From: Trueperaceae bacterium
GTDB lineage: Bacteria > Deinococcota > Deinococci > Deinococcales > Trueperaceae
Reading direction: 5' to 3'
Assembly (NCBI GenBank): GCA_024636105.1
Contig: JAGXHO010000036.1
Location: forward strand, 1-16,038
DNA: 16,038 nt
The position numbers were made by a program, and so were the translations under genes. This document shows positions 1-6,598 of the stretch, in pieces (within the stretch, counting starts at the first letter, position 1; the number at the start of each line of letters is the position of its first letter). Under the pieces are notes generated by a model that saw only the letters and a list, made by a program, of their open reading frames with translations, was not told the DNA's origin and did no database searches.

Positions 1-405
1 ACCCCGGACGACGACGCCCGCGCCGCGGTGGAGCGCTTCCATTGGCCCAAGCGCCTCGCCGCCCAACGCGCCAAGCTGCGCGCCGCGATCGCCACCCCAG
101 CACCGCTCGGCGACGCACTCCTTGGCGCCCTCGAGGCGCCGACCCGGCGCGCGCTGGCGGCCTTGGCGCCGGTCCACGCCGCGGCCGTGAAGGCCTTCGA
201 GCACGCCCCTCCCGAGCCTCGGCTGCGCGGGAGGGACGTGGTAGCCTTGGGCCTCGCGCCCGGCCCGGCGGTCGGCGCCGTGCTCCTTGAGGTCGACCGC
301 GCCCGCGCCGACGGACGGGTGCAGGGCTTCGAACAGGAGCGCGCGTACGCCCGGCGCCTGGTGGCGCAAACGACCCCGGCGACCGAAGGACCCTCATGCT
401 GCTGA
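1..405 (+). CDS. cca: CCA-adding tRNA nucleotidyltransferase, C-terminal part (partial at 5' end)
   Basis: The frame is open from base 1, so the gene starts upstream of the window; about 134 C-terminal residues are visible, ending at TGA 403-405. The segment around 'LRGRDVVALGLAPGPAVG' followed by 'DGRV' is the typical C-terminal helical motif of bacterial class II tRNA nucleotidyltransferases / poly(A) polymerase-like enzymes. These add or repair the 3' CCA of tRNAs in the cytoplasm. The catalytic head domain lies outside the window, so CCA-adding cannot be told from A-adding or CC-adding activity. The protein ends in two Cys. The last 10 bp overlap the start of the next gene, which suggests co-transcription. 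The family call rests only on the C-terminal motif. Confidence 0.72.
   Translation, partial: TPDDDARAAVERFHWPKRLAAQRAKLRAAIATPAPLGDALLGALEAPTRRALAALAPVHAAAVKAFEHAPPEPRLRGRDVVALGLAPGPAVGAVLLEVDRARADGRVQGFEQERAYARRLVAQTTPATEGPSCC
385..390 (+). promoter_or_regulatory. Ribosome-binding site of the site-2-protease-like gene
   Basis: GAAGGA lies 5 nt before ATG 396, inside the end of the upstream gene. It supports the overlapping start and coupling with the cca-like gene. Confidence 0.5.
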
Positions 406-1040
406 ACTACTTCTCCGACCCCACGATCCTCGTCGTCGCCAGCCTGATCATGGTCATGGCGCTCATCTTCCACAACATGTTCCAGACGTGGGTGGCCAAA
501 CGCCTCGGCGACCCCACCCCCACGTACCAGGGGTTCGGCCAGTTCGACCCCAAGACGCACCTCGAGCCCATGGGCGTCTTCTTCCTGCTGCTGCTCGGCT
601 TCGGCTGGGCGCGTCAGGTGCCAGTGAACGGCCGCAACTACCCGGGCGGCGGCCGCAAGGAGGCGCTCGTCTGGTACGCCGGTCCGGTCGCCTTCTTGCT
701 CGTCGCGACCGTCGCGTGGTTCCTGACCGCCGCCTTCGCGGTCGCCGGCGCCGGGCCCTCGCTCGTGAGCGGCTTCGCGGTCGCGGGCAACGTGGCGGTG
801 CTGCACGCGGTGATCCACCTGTTCCCGGTCTTCCCGCTCGACGGCGCGCGCGCCGCGATGGCCTGGGGCAGCCCGCAGGTGCGGCGCCTGGTGCAGCAGC
901 TCGCTCAGTTCGGCGTGCTCGGCTTCGTGGTGATCTTCTTCCTGCTGTCCTATACCGGCATCACCGGTGCGATCGTGCTCTTCTTCCGCCGCCTCATCCT
1001 CGGCGGCATCGAGGTGCTCTTCCGCGCCTTCGGGGCCTGA
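396..1040 (+). CDS. Site-2-protease-like (M50) membrane protein with degenerate zinc motif
   Basis: This 214-residue polytopic protein has hydrophobic stretches near residues 10-25, 61-72, 91-117, 128-147 and 171-199. Its overall pattern matches the short bacterial site-2 protease family: a histidine motif after the first helix, then 'KRLGDPT', 'LEPMGVFFLLLLGFGWA', 'PVN', 'AGPVAFLL' and 'FPLDG'. The family's HExxH zinc motif reads H26-N27-M28-F29-Q30 here, so the catalytic Glu and the second His ligand are missing, while the Asp of PLDG (D149) is kept. It therefore looks like an inactive pseudoprotease, perhaps a membrane scaffold or chaperone; that role is inference. The start is ATG 396, with a GAAGGA ribosome-binding site at 385-390 and a 10-bp overlap with the preceding cca-like gene. 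Confidence 0.75.
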   Translation: MLLNYFSDPTILVVASLIMVMALIFHNMFQTWVAKRLGDPTPTYQGFGQFDPKTHLEPMGVFFLLLLGFGWARQVPVNGRNYPGGGRKEALVWYAGPVAFLLVATVAWFLTAAFAVAGAGPSLVSGFAVAGNVAVLHAVIHLFPVFPLDGARAAMAWGSPQVRRLVQQLAQFGVLGFVVIFFLLSYTGITGAIVLFFRRLILGGIEVLFRAFGA

Positions 1041-1041
1041 G

Positions 1042-1061
1042 CCCGGGCCACTAAGCCCGGG
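1042..1061. terminator. Stem-loop between convergent genes
   Basis: CCCGGGC (1042-1048) pairs with GCCCGGG (1055-1061) around a 6-nt CACTAA loop. It lies in the 24-bp gap between two convergent genes (stops at 1040 and 1065). There is no T-tract on either side, so it is a candidate bidirectional terminator or RNA 3'-end stabiliser rather than a canonical intrinsic terminator. Confidence 0.4.
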
Positions 1062-1064
1062 TCG

Positions 1065-3125
1065 TCAGTACCGCCGCGAGTCGACCGTCATGTGGACGAT
1101 CGGCGCGTAGGTCTCGATCGTCTCGACCAGCGTGCCGCCCCCGTCGAAGGCGCGGATCAAGTGCCCGCCGCGGCGCCCGGCGAACAGGAAGCCGCGCTCG
1201 TCGGTGCCCAGGTCGAGCAGCGTGTCGGACGCCTCGCCCTGCAGCTTCTCGAACTGGAAGACCGGCCCCAGCTTGCCGTCCGCGTGCACGCTGCGGATCT
1301 TGCCACCCGTGGCGTCGGACAGGAACAGCGTGCCGCCGGCGCTCACGTGGAAGCCGTCGATCAGCCGCATGCCCGCCTGGTCGGCACCGAGGCGGAAGGC
1401 CCAGCGCGTTTCGTAGGTGCCATCGTCGGCCAGCCGCTGGACCTGGCGGTTGCCGTAGTCCAGCACGTAGACCTTGCCGTCCGGACCCACCTGCAGGCCG
1501 CGCGGATCGTTGAAGCTGCCCTGGCCCGCGCCGCGGCCACCGAACCCGTTGAGGTAGACGCCGTCCGCCGTGAAGCGCTGGATCACGTGGCGCTCGGCGT
1601 CGAGCACCACGACGGTGCCGTCGGGCGCGCAGGCGATCGCGGTCGGGTACAGGAACTCACCGGGCTTCATGCCGTACCCGCCGAAGGTGAGCACGACGGC
1701 TCCGTCGGGCGCGTGCTTGCGGAGCATGCGGTGCTGCTGCTGATCGACGCGGTACTCGAAGGTCGCGGTGTAGACGAACCCCTCGCGGTCGACCGCCACG
1801 GCCACGGGTGCGGTGGAGAACGAGCCCTCCCCCACCCCCAGGTCGCCGAGCGAGTGGTGCAGGTTCCCCTCGGTATCGAGCACCCGCACCACGCCCTGCC
1901 GCGCGTTGACGGTCAGCACGATGCGGCTGCCCAACTCCTCGCCACCGATCGCGGTCAAGTCGGCCGTATCGAGCACGCCGATGACCTCGCTGAGCGACGG
2001 GCGCTCGTCCGGGTCCTTCGCGATCATGCGCATGACCAACACGTCGAGCGGCTTGGGGACCGTGAGGTTCAGCTGGCGCGGCGGCGGCGGGGTCTGGAAG
2101 ATCTGCTGGTGGACGATCGCCTCGTACCCGCCCTTGAAGGCGGTCTGACCGGTGAGCATCTCGTAGAACACCAAGCCCAGCGAGTAGATGTCCGAGCGGT
2201 GGTCGATCTTGAGGCCGCGCGCCTGCTCGGGCGACATGTAGACCGGCGTGCCCACGCGCGCGCCGGTCATCGTCAGGCGCGAGAGCACCTTGCCGCCGGC
2301 GATGCCGAAATCCATCAGCTTGATGGCGTCGTCGCGCACCGCGAGGTCGGCGCCCTCGCCGGAGACCCCGCCGCGAACGATCATCACGTTCGCCGGCTTG
2401 ATGTCGCGGTGGATGATGCCGGCCTGGTGGATGTGCTGCAGCGCCTCGGCGACGCGGCGCATCACCTGCACCGAGAGGTCGATCGTCAGCTCGCCCGACT
2501 CGATGTAGCCCTCGAGCGCGCGCCCGTCGACGAACTCCATCGCCATGAAGTGCTGCGTACCGAGGCTGCCGTGCTCGAAGGTGCGAACGATGTTGACGTG
2601 GTTCAGCCGTTGCGCCACCTCCGCCTCGCGGTGGAAGCGGCGGATGAACTTGGCGTCGGCGACGTACTGCTCCATCGGGACCTTGAGCGCGACGACCTGA
2701 CCGTCGGCGCGGCGGGCGCGGTACACCGAAGCCATGCCGCCCGAGCCGACCTTCTCGAGCACCTCGTACCCCGGGATCTCGAGCGCCTCGCCGCTGCCGG
2801 CGACCACGACGCCGGGGCCGCCCCCTTTGGTGGTCGTCCGCCGACGGCGCTGCTCCACCGGCGCGCGCGCGCCGATCGGCACGCGCTTGCGCAGCGCCGG
2901 CGCCACCCGCGAGCTGCGGGCGAGCACGGTGCCCGCCGGGACCAGGAAGCCCATCGCGAGCGCGTAGACGACGAGCGGACCGGCCGCGCGCTCGACGCCG
3001 CCGAAGTAGAAGCTCCCGGCGGCCAGGACCACCGAGAGGCTGAGGACCGTGATCGAGACCCACTGCGGGAGCTTCGCCAGCATCCAGCCCAACAGGGCGG
3101 CGGCGACGAGCAGGGCCCAGATCAC
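1065..3125 (-). CDS. Membrane-anchored Ser/Thr protein kinase with C-terminal NHL-type propeller
   Basis: This 686-residue protein has three likely N-terminal membrane helices (about 1-17, 22-41 and 47-68). A basic linker with RRRR and TTT follows, then a complete Hanks-type kinase domain at about 120-385 and an NHL-like six-bladed propeller at about 400-680. Kinase landmarks are the glycine loop GSGGMASVY (127-135), lysine in VALKVP (K148), HRDIKPANV (239-247), DFG (272-274), an activation loop with several Thr before GTPVYMSPEQ, and SDIYSLG. All catalytic residues are present, so it should be active. Propeller blades show repeats such as 'PTAIACAPDGTVVVLDAE' and 'PRGLQVGPDGKVYVLD'. Start GTG 3125 overlaps the phosphatase stop by 4 bp (GTGA), indicating translational coupling. 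No helix separates kinase from propeller, so both should lie on the same, probably cytoplasmic, side. Confidence 0.9.
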   Translation of the reverse strand: MIWALLVAAALLGWMLAKLPQWVSITVLSLSVVLAAGSFYFGGVERAAGPLVVYALAMGFLVPAGTVLARSSRVAPALRKRVPIGARAPVEQRRRRTTTKGGGPGVVVAGSGEALEIPGYEVLEKVGSGGMASVYRARRADGQVVALKVPMEQYVADAKFIRRFHREAEVAQRLNHVNIVRTFEHGSLGTQHFMAMEFVDGRALEGYIESGELTIDLSVQVMRRVAEALQHIHQAGIIHRDIKPANVMIVRGGVSGEGADLAVRDDAIKLMDFGIAGGKVLSRLTMTGARVGTPVYMSPEQARGLKIDHRSDIYSLGLVFYEMLTGQTAFKGGYEAIVHQQIFQTPPPPRQLNLTVPKPLDVLVMRMIAKDPDERPSLSEVIGVLDTADLTAIGGEELGSRIVLTVNARQGVVRVLDTEGNLHHSLGDLGVGEGSFSTAPVAVAVDREGFVYTATFEYRVDQQQHRMLRKHAPDGAVVLTFGGYGMKPGEFLYPTAIACAPDGTVVVLDAERHVIQRFTADGVYLNGFGGRGAGQGSFNDPRGLQVGPDGKVYVLDYGNRQVQRLADDGTYETRWAFRLGADQAGMRLIDGFHVSAGGTLFLSDATGGKIRSVHADGKLGPVFQFEKLQGEASDTLLDLGTDERGFLFAGRRGGHLIRAFDGGGTLVETIETYAPIVHMTVDSRRY

Positions 3126-3886
3126 GCCGGCAACTCCGCGATCACGACGGTGATGTTGTCCGGACCGCCGCGCTCGTTCGCGAGCCCGATCAGGTAATCG
3201 ACGACGTGCTGCCGGTCGCGCGTGCGGCCGAGCTCGGTGACGATCTCCTCGGGCTTGACCTGGCCGTGCAGACCGTCGCTGGCCAGCACGAGGGCGTCGC
3301 CCGGGACCACGTCGATCTCGATCAGGTCGGGCACCACCTGGGGCCGGGTCCCGAGGACGCGCGTGATCAGGTTGCGCCACTCGTGGTCCTCGGCCTCCTC
3401 CGGCGTCAAGAGCCCCTTCGCGAGCTGCTCCTCGACCCAGGAGTGGTCGGTGGTGAGCTGGTAGATGGTGCCGCCGCGCACCAGGTAGGCGCGCGAATCG
3501 CCGACGTGGCCGACGTACGCCTTGTCGTCGAGGAGCGCGGCGCACGTGAGCGTGGTGCCCATCCCGCGCCGGTTCTCGCTCTGGGCGGCGGCGTGGATGC
3601 GGCGGTTCGCCAGGCGGAGCGCCTTGTCGATCAGGGTTCCGACCGCCACGACCTTCACCCCCTCGGCCAGCTGCTCGACGTACCGCCGGAAGGCGTCCTC
3701 GAGCACCTCGACCGCCATCTTGCTCGCGACCTCGCCCGCCGCGGCGCCCCCCATGCCGTCGGCGACGGCGTAGAGCAGGAGTTGACCGCGCGGCAACGGG
3801 AACCGCGAAACGCGGTGGTAATCCTCGTTGAGGGGACGCACCCGACCGGCGTCGGACCCGTGCCCCACGATGGGCGTCGCTCGCAC
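3122..3886 (-). CDS. PP2C-family Ser/Thr protein phosphatase
   Basis: A 254-residue, stand-alone PP2C (PPM) phosphatase of the usual bacterial Stp/PrpC length. It removes phosphate from Ser/Thr of proteins, using two metal ions in the cytoplasm. All family motifs are visible: SDAGRVRPLNED (11-22), ADGMGG (42-47), GMGTT (108-112), GHVGDSRAYL (127-136), SDGL (203-206) and GGPDNITV (240-247). The metal-binding Asp residues D43, D204 and D243 are all intact. The start is GTG 3886, because the conserved N-terminus begins right after it and a TACACT -10 box ends 6 nt upstream. An ATG further upstream would add 13 unrelated residues. The gene overlaps the downstream kinase gene by 4 bp; the kinase is its most likely regulatory partner or substrate. 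Confidence 0.92.
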   Translation of the reverse strand: MRATPIVGHGSDAGRVRPLNEDYHRVSRFPLPRGQLLLYAVADGMGGAAAGEVASKMAVEVLEDAFRRYVEQLAEGVKVVAVGTLIDKALRLANRRIHAAAQSENRRGMGTTLTCAALLDDKAYVGHVGDSRAYLVRGGTIYQLTTDHSWVEEQLAKGLLTPEEAEDHEWRNLITRVLGTRPQVVPDLIEIDVVPGDALVLASDGLHGQVKPEEIVTELGRTRDRQHVVDYLIGLANERGGPDNITVVIAELPA

Positions 3887-3892
3887 GCGGCG

Positions 3893-3898
3893 AGTGTA
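3893..3898 (-). promoter_or_regulatory. -10 box of leaderless-type promoter for the PP2C-kinase pair
   Basis: TACACT on the minus strand is followed by CGCCGC and then GTG 3886. With the usual -10 to start distance, transcription would begin at the start codon itself. No clear -35 element or Shine-Dalgarno sequence is seen. It suggests the pair can be transcribed separately from the upstream minus-strand genes. Confidence 0.55.
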
Positions 3899-3934
3899 CC
3901 GTCCCCGCGGTGCGCACGAGCGCACACGGACGTT

Positions 3935-4564
3935 TTAGTTGCGCGGCGGTCGGGGTCGGCGGACGGTCTCGAGGTACGGGAACTCGTGGAGCAGGTTGCG
4001 GTAGGCGCGGAAGAGGCGCACGGCCTCGTCCTGATCGGTGGGCAGCTCTTTGACGCGCAGGTACGCGAGGGCGCCGTCGGCGAAGGCGAAGGTAGGGGTG
4101 CCGAACACGTCGAGCGCCATGGCCCGGTGGTGCTCCTGGGCGAGGCAGGTGCGGAGCTCCGGATCGGCCAGGTCGCGCTCGAAGCGCGCGACGTGCAGAC
4201 CGACGTCCTCGGCGACCTTCACCAACGTCGCCTCGCTGAAGGGCGCTCCGTCGCGATGGCGCGCCCGCATGAGCGCGAGCCGGTAGCGGTCGAAGGCTTC
4301 GGTGCCCTGCTGCCGCGCGGCGCACGAGCCCAAGAAGGCCCGCAGGCCGAGGCCGCCCGTCGCGTCGTCGGGATCGAGCCGCTCGTTCCACACCTGCCCG
4401 GCGACCCCGGCCTCGACCCGGTTCCACTGGATCAGGCTAAAGTGCCGCCACTCGAAGCGGAGGCCGAGCGGCTCCGCCACCCACTCCGCCAACTCCGCAC
4501 CCCGCCAGGCGTACGGGCAGAGGTAGTCGAAGTAGGCGACGACGGTCTCGGGCATCGCGGCCAT
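3935..4564 (-). CDS. DsbA-family thioredoxin-fold protein with a single active-site Cys
   Basis: This 209-residue protein matches the cytoplasmic DsbA/FrnE-like group and has no signal peptide. The N-terminal strand VVAYFDYLCPYAW puts the redox motif at C16-P17-Y18-A19, so the usual CxxC has lost its second Cys. An alpha-helical insertion fills about 30-150, and the cis-proline motif GTPTFAF lies at 155-161. The family includes disulfide oxidoreductases, glutathione S-transferase kappa and 2-hydroxychromene-2-carboxylate isomerases; a monothiol site argues against simple dithiol oxidase activity. The start is ATG 4564, with a second in-frame ATG at 4555 just before the conserved strand. Neither has a strong ribosome-binding site. 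The gene follows the DUF3467 gene on the same strand after an 80-bp gap. Confidence 0.8.
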   Translation of the reverse strand: MAAMPETVVAYFDYLCPYAWRGAELAEWVAEPLGLRFEWRHFSLIQWNRVEAGVAGQVWNERLDPDDATGGLGLRAFLGSCAARQQGTEAFDRYRLALMRARHRDGAPFSEATLVKVAEDVGLHVARFERDLADPELRTCLAQEHHRAMALDVFGTPTFAFADGALAYLRVKELPTDQDEAVRLFRAYRNLLHEFPYLETVRRPRPPRN

Positions 4565-4591
4565 GAGACCACCGCCGGCTCGGCGCGGGCG

Positions 4592-4617
4592 TCGCGCGCG
4601 GTACTCGCGCGCGGTAC
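4592..4617. repeat. Perfect tandem 13-bp direct repeat upstream of the DsbA-family gene
   Basis: TCGCGCGCGGTAC occurs at 4592-4604 and again at 4605-4617, head to tail without mismatch. It lies between the DUF3467 stop and the DsbA-family start. It could be a two-site operator or a simple tandem duplication. Confidence 0.8.
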
Positions 4618-4623
4618 GACGCA

Positions 4624-4640
4624 GCGTTCCTTCGGAACGC
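4624..4640 (-). terminator. Hairpin just after the DUF3467 stop
   Basis: GCGTTCC (4624-4630) and GGAACGC (4634-4640) form a perfect 7-bp stem with a 3-nt loop, beginning 4 bp past the DUF3467 stop codon on the minus strand. No T-tract follows. It may attenuate transcription or protect the 3' end between DUF3467 and the DsbA-family gene. Confidence 0.4.
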
Positions 4641-4644
4641 CGGT

Positions 4645-4992
4645 TCAGTTCGTCGTGTCGGGCGCGTCCTCGCTCGGACGCGGCGGCAGCGGCCGCTCCG
4701 GGATCGCGCCGAAGCGCTTCTCGTAGCGCGCCACGTTCTCGGCGAGCGTGCGCAGCAGGGCCTTGGCGTGCTGGGGGCTCGTGATCACGCGCGTCTGCAC
4801 CCGAACCGGCTGGTTGGGGTAGGCGAGCGCGAGATCGAGGAAGAACGCGTCGTTCGTGTGCGTCACGATCGCGGCGTTCACGAACACGCCGCGGGCGACC
4901 GCCGGGTCGATCTCGAGCTTGACGGTGCGGCGCGGGTCGCCGCCGCCGGGCTCCGTGGGCGGGTTCGGGCGGTTGGGGTCGTCGCTGGCCAT
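4645..4992 (-). CDS. DUF3467 family protein
   Basis: A 115-residue protein of the DUF3467 family, recognised by 'AVARGVFVNAAIVTHTNDAF', the 'FLDLALAYPNQPVRVQTRVITSPQHAKALL' region and the following 'LAENVARYEKRFG' helix. The function of the family is unknown. Both tails are rich in Pro and charged residues and are probably disordered. The start ATG 4992 is fixed by a strong GGGAGGT ribosome-binding site at 4998-5004. It lies 57 bp downstream of the second Roadblock gene on the same strand and is probably in the same transcript. No signal peptide or membrane segment is visible. Confidence 0.85.
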   Translation of the reverse strand: MASDDPNRPNPPTEPGGGDPRRTVKLEIDPAVARGVFVNAAIVTHTNDAFFLDLALAYPNQPVRVQTRVITSPQHAKALLRTLAENVARYEKRFGAIPERPLPPRPSEDAPDTTN

Positions 4993-4997
4993 CGGGC

Positions 4998-5004
4998 ACC
5001 TCCC
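4998..5004 (-). promoter_or_regulatory. Ribosome-binding site of the DUF3467 gene
   Basis: GGGAGGT sits 5 nt before ATG 4992 on the minus strand. This clear Shine-Dalgarno contrasts with first-in-operon genes here, which have none, and suggests DUF3467 is internal to a longer transcript. Confidence 0.65.
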
Positions 5005-5049
5005 AGGGTGCGGGCAAGGGTGCGGGATCGGATCGGGCGGGGTGGCGGC

Positions 5050-5427
5050 TCAGGCCGCGGCGAGGCCGGCGAGCAGGCGCGGGAGCTCGAAACGGGCTCG
5101 ACCGAGGTCGCTCGGCGTCCGGAGCCGCAGCACCAACACCCGCACGCTGGCCCCGCTCGCATCGGCGGGGTGCGGCGCCACCGCCAGGACGACCGGGCCG
5201 CCGCGGTACTCGAGGATCGACTGCCGCAAGGCGCCGCCCAACGACTCCGCCAGGACCCGCGCGGCGGCGTACGAGGCGGCCAGCTCGGTGCCGGCGTCCT
5301 CGAACCCGGGCGGCTCACCGGTGGCCCAGCCGACCAGGTCACCGTCGCCGCTCACGACCGCGGCCGCGGTGACCCCCGGTACGGCGAGCGCTTCGCTCAA
5401 GATCTGGGTCGGTACGGAGCGGGTCAC
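5050..5427 (-). CDS. Roadblock/LC7-like protein, second of tandem pair
   Basis: A 125-residue protein starting at GTG 5427, whose first bases overlap the stop of the preceding Roadblock-like gene (GTGA, 5424-5427). An initial helix 'TQILSEALAVPGVTAAAVVSGDGDLVG' leads into beta-alpha-beta segments, with 'SILEYRGGPVVLAVAP' and 'SVRVLVLRLRTPSDLGRARFEL' following. This is the helix-strand order of the Roadblock/LC7 fold, whose bacterial members (MglB-like) act on Ras-like GTPases as homo- or heterodimers. The sequence is divergent and assignment rests on pattern and on the neighbouring paralogue. An extended reading upstream would run into the previous gene, so the coupled GTG is preferred. Confidence 0.6.
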   Translation of the reverse strand: MTRSVPTQILSEALAVPGVTAAAVVSGDGDLVGWATGEPPGFEDAGTELAASYAAARVLAESLGGALRQSILEYRGGPVVLAVAPHPADASGASVRVLVLRLRTPSDLGRARFELPRLLAGLAAA

Positions 5428-5798
5428 GCGACGACCTCGGCGAGTCCGTCCGCGGCCCGCGCCAGCGCGGCCCGCGCCGCTACCAGGTCGACGTCGGGAT
5501 CGGCCCACAGGAACGCGAACCACTCGCCGCCGACGAGTCGGGCGACGACCAAGCCGCGCGGCCCGGCGAGCACCAACTCCTCGGCCGCGCCGCCCCCGAG
5601 GTGGTCGGCGCTCGCGCGCCGGAGCGCGTTCCAGGCATGCGTGAACTCGACGACGGCGCCATCCAGGTCGACGTCGTCGCCCGCACCGGTCGAGGCGGCG
5701 ACCTCGTCGACCAGCAACCCGTCGAGGCCCGCGAACGCCGCGGCGCGAGCGCCGGGCACCCCGGCAAGTTCGGCGAGTACGTCCTCCAGGCGCGGCAT
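5424..5798 (-). CDS. Roadblock/LC7-like protein, first of tandem pair
   Basis: A 124-residue protein with start helix 'MPRLEDVLAELAGVPGARAAAFAGLDGLLVDE', then a long helix around 'VVEFTHAWNALRRAS', and strands 'EELVLAGPRGLVVARLVGGEWFAFLWA' ending in a C-terminal helix. This is the Roadblock/LC7 layout, known from MglB-type regulators of small GTPases and from sensory scaffolds. The start ATG 5798 is supported by a TAGACT -10 box ending 6 nt upstream. The next gene overlaps it by 4 bp, so the two products are probably made in similar amounts and may form a heterodimer. No MglA-like GTPase is present in the window, so the partner is unknown. Confidence 0.7.
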   Translation of the reverse strand: MPRLEDVLAELAGVPGARAAAFAGLDGLLVDEVAASTGAGDDVDLDGAVVEFTHAWNALRRASADHLGGGAAEELVLAGPRGLVVARLVGGEWFAFLWADPDVDLVAARAALARAADGLAEVVA

Positions 5799-5804
5799 GC
5801 GGCG

Positions 5805-5810
5805 AGTCTA
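5805..5810 (-). promoter_or_regulatory. -10 box of leaderless-type promoter for the Roadblock operon
   Basis: TAGACT on the minus strand is preceded by TGG (extended -10) and followed by CGCCGC and ATG 5798. The same GGTAnACT-CGCCGC-start arrangement precedes the PP2C gene. It shares a 51-bp divergent intergenic region with the nucleoside phosphorylase promoter. Confidence 0.6.
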
Positions 5811-5837
5811 CCAGCGGCGTCGATCGGCGCCACGGCG

Positions 5838-5843
5838 TATCGT
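5838..5843 (+). promoter_or_regulatory. -10 box of leaderless-type promoter for the nucleoside phosphorylase
   Basis: TATCGT is followed by six bases (GCCGGC) and GTG 5850. The placement fits transcription starting at the start codon. No ribosome-binding site is present. Confidence 0.5.
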
Positions 5844-5849
5844 GCCGGC

Positions 5850-6578
5850 GTGAGCCAGCTCCACGTCCACGCCCAACCCGGAGACGTCGCCGACGTCGTC
5901 CTGCTGCCCGGCGACCCCAACCGAGCGCGACGGATCGCCGAGGAGTTCTTCGACGAGCCCGTCCTCTACAACGAGCACCGGCAGCTCCTCGGCTTCACCG
6001 GCACGTACCGCGGCCTGCGCGTGAGCGTCCAGACCACCGGCATGGGGTGCCCGAGCCTGGCGATCGTCGTCGAGGAGCTCGTCAACCTCGGCGCCACGAC
6101 GCTGGTGCGCGTCGGCACGGCCGGCATCGTCGCGGACGCGGTCGCGCCGGGCGACCTGATCGTCGCCACCTCGGCGGTCCCCAACGACGGCACCACCCGC
6201 CAGTACCTGAACGGCGCCGCCTACGCGCCCACCGCCGACGCCGGCCTCGTCCGCGCGCTGGCCGACGCCGGCGGCGCGCTCGGCACCCCACCCCACGTCG
6301 GCCTCATCCAGACCGAGGACGCCTTCTACGCGACCTCGCCCGAGCACGTGCCGGGCTTGCGGGCGCGCGGCGTGCTCGCCATCGAGATGGAGGCGAGCGC
6401 GCTGTTCCTGCTGGGCGCGCTGCGCCGCGTGCGTACGGGATGCGCGCTGGTGGCGAGCAACCGCATCGGCGACCCGCAGTTCGTGCCCCCGCAGGTGCTC
6501 GCCGACGGCGTGGCGCGCATGACGCGCATGACGCTCGACGCGGTGGTCGCCCTGAAGGCGGCGGAGGCGGCGCGATGA
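5850..6578 (+). CDS. Nucleoside phosphorylase (NP-I family, uridine/purine type)
   Basis: This 242-residue cytoplasmic enzyme has the length and fold signature of NP-I hexameric phosphorylases, which split nucleosides with phosphate into base and ribose-1-phosphate for salvage. Visible motifs are VLLPGDPNRA (17-26, phosphate loop), NEHR (41-44), TTGMGCPS (62-69), RVGTAG (87-92, phosphate-binding Arg) and IEMEAS (178-183, ribose binding). The segment 'EDAFY' near 156-160 and 'ASNRIGDP' at 202-209 has Asn where E. coli-type purine enzymes have the catalytic Asp, which resembles uridine phosphorylases more. Substrate is therefore left open. Start GTG 5850 matches the family N-terminus and the -10 box 6 nt upstream. 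Its stop lies within ATGA at 6575-6578, close to the next gene. Confidence 0.85.
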   Translation: MSQLHVHAQPGDVADVVLLPGDPNRARRIAEEFFDEPVLYNEHRQLLGFTGTYRGLRVSVQTTGMGCPSLAIVVEELVNLGATTLVRVGTAGIVADAVAPGDLIVATSAVPNDGTTRQYLNGAAYAPTADAGLVRALADAGGALGTPPHVGLIQTEDAFYATSPEHVPGLRARGVLAIEMEASALFLLGALRRVRTGCALVASNRIGDPQFVPPQVLADGVARMTRMTLDAVVALKAAEAAR

Positions 6579-6584
6579 GCGCCC

Positions 6585-6590
6585 AGGAGG
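6585..6590 (+). promoter_or_regulatory. Ribosome-binding site deciding the enoyl-CoA hydratase start
   Basis: A perfect AGGAGG lies 8 nt before ATG 6599, favouring this start over the ATG at 6575 that overlaps the upstream stop codon. Confidence 0.65.
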
Positions 6591-6598
6591 GATCCCCC

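Noticed and set aside
1092..3197. Long open frame (701 codons) antisense to the kinase gene
   Set aside because: It mirrors the kinase in a GC-rich genome where stop codons are rare; its composition is low-complexity His/Arg/Ala/Val and no family is recognisable.
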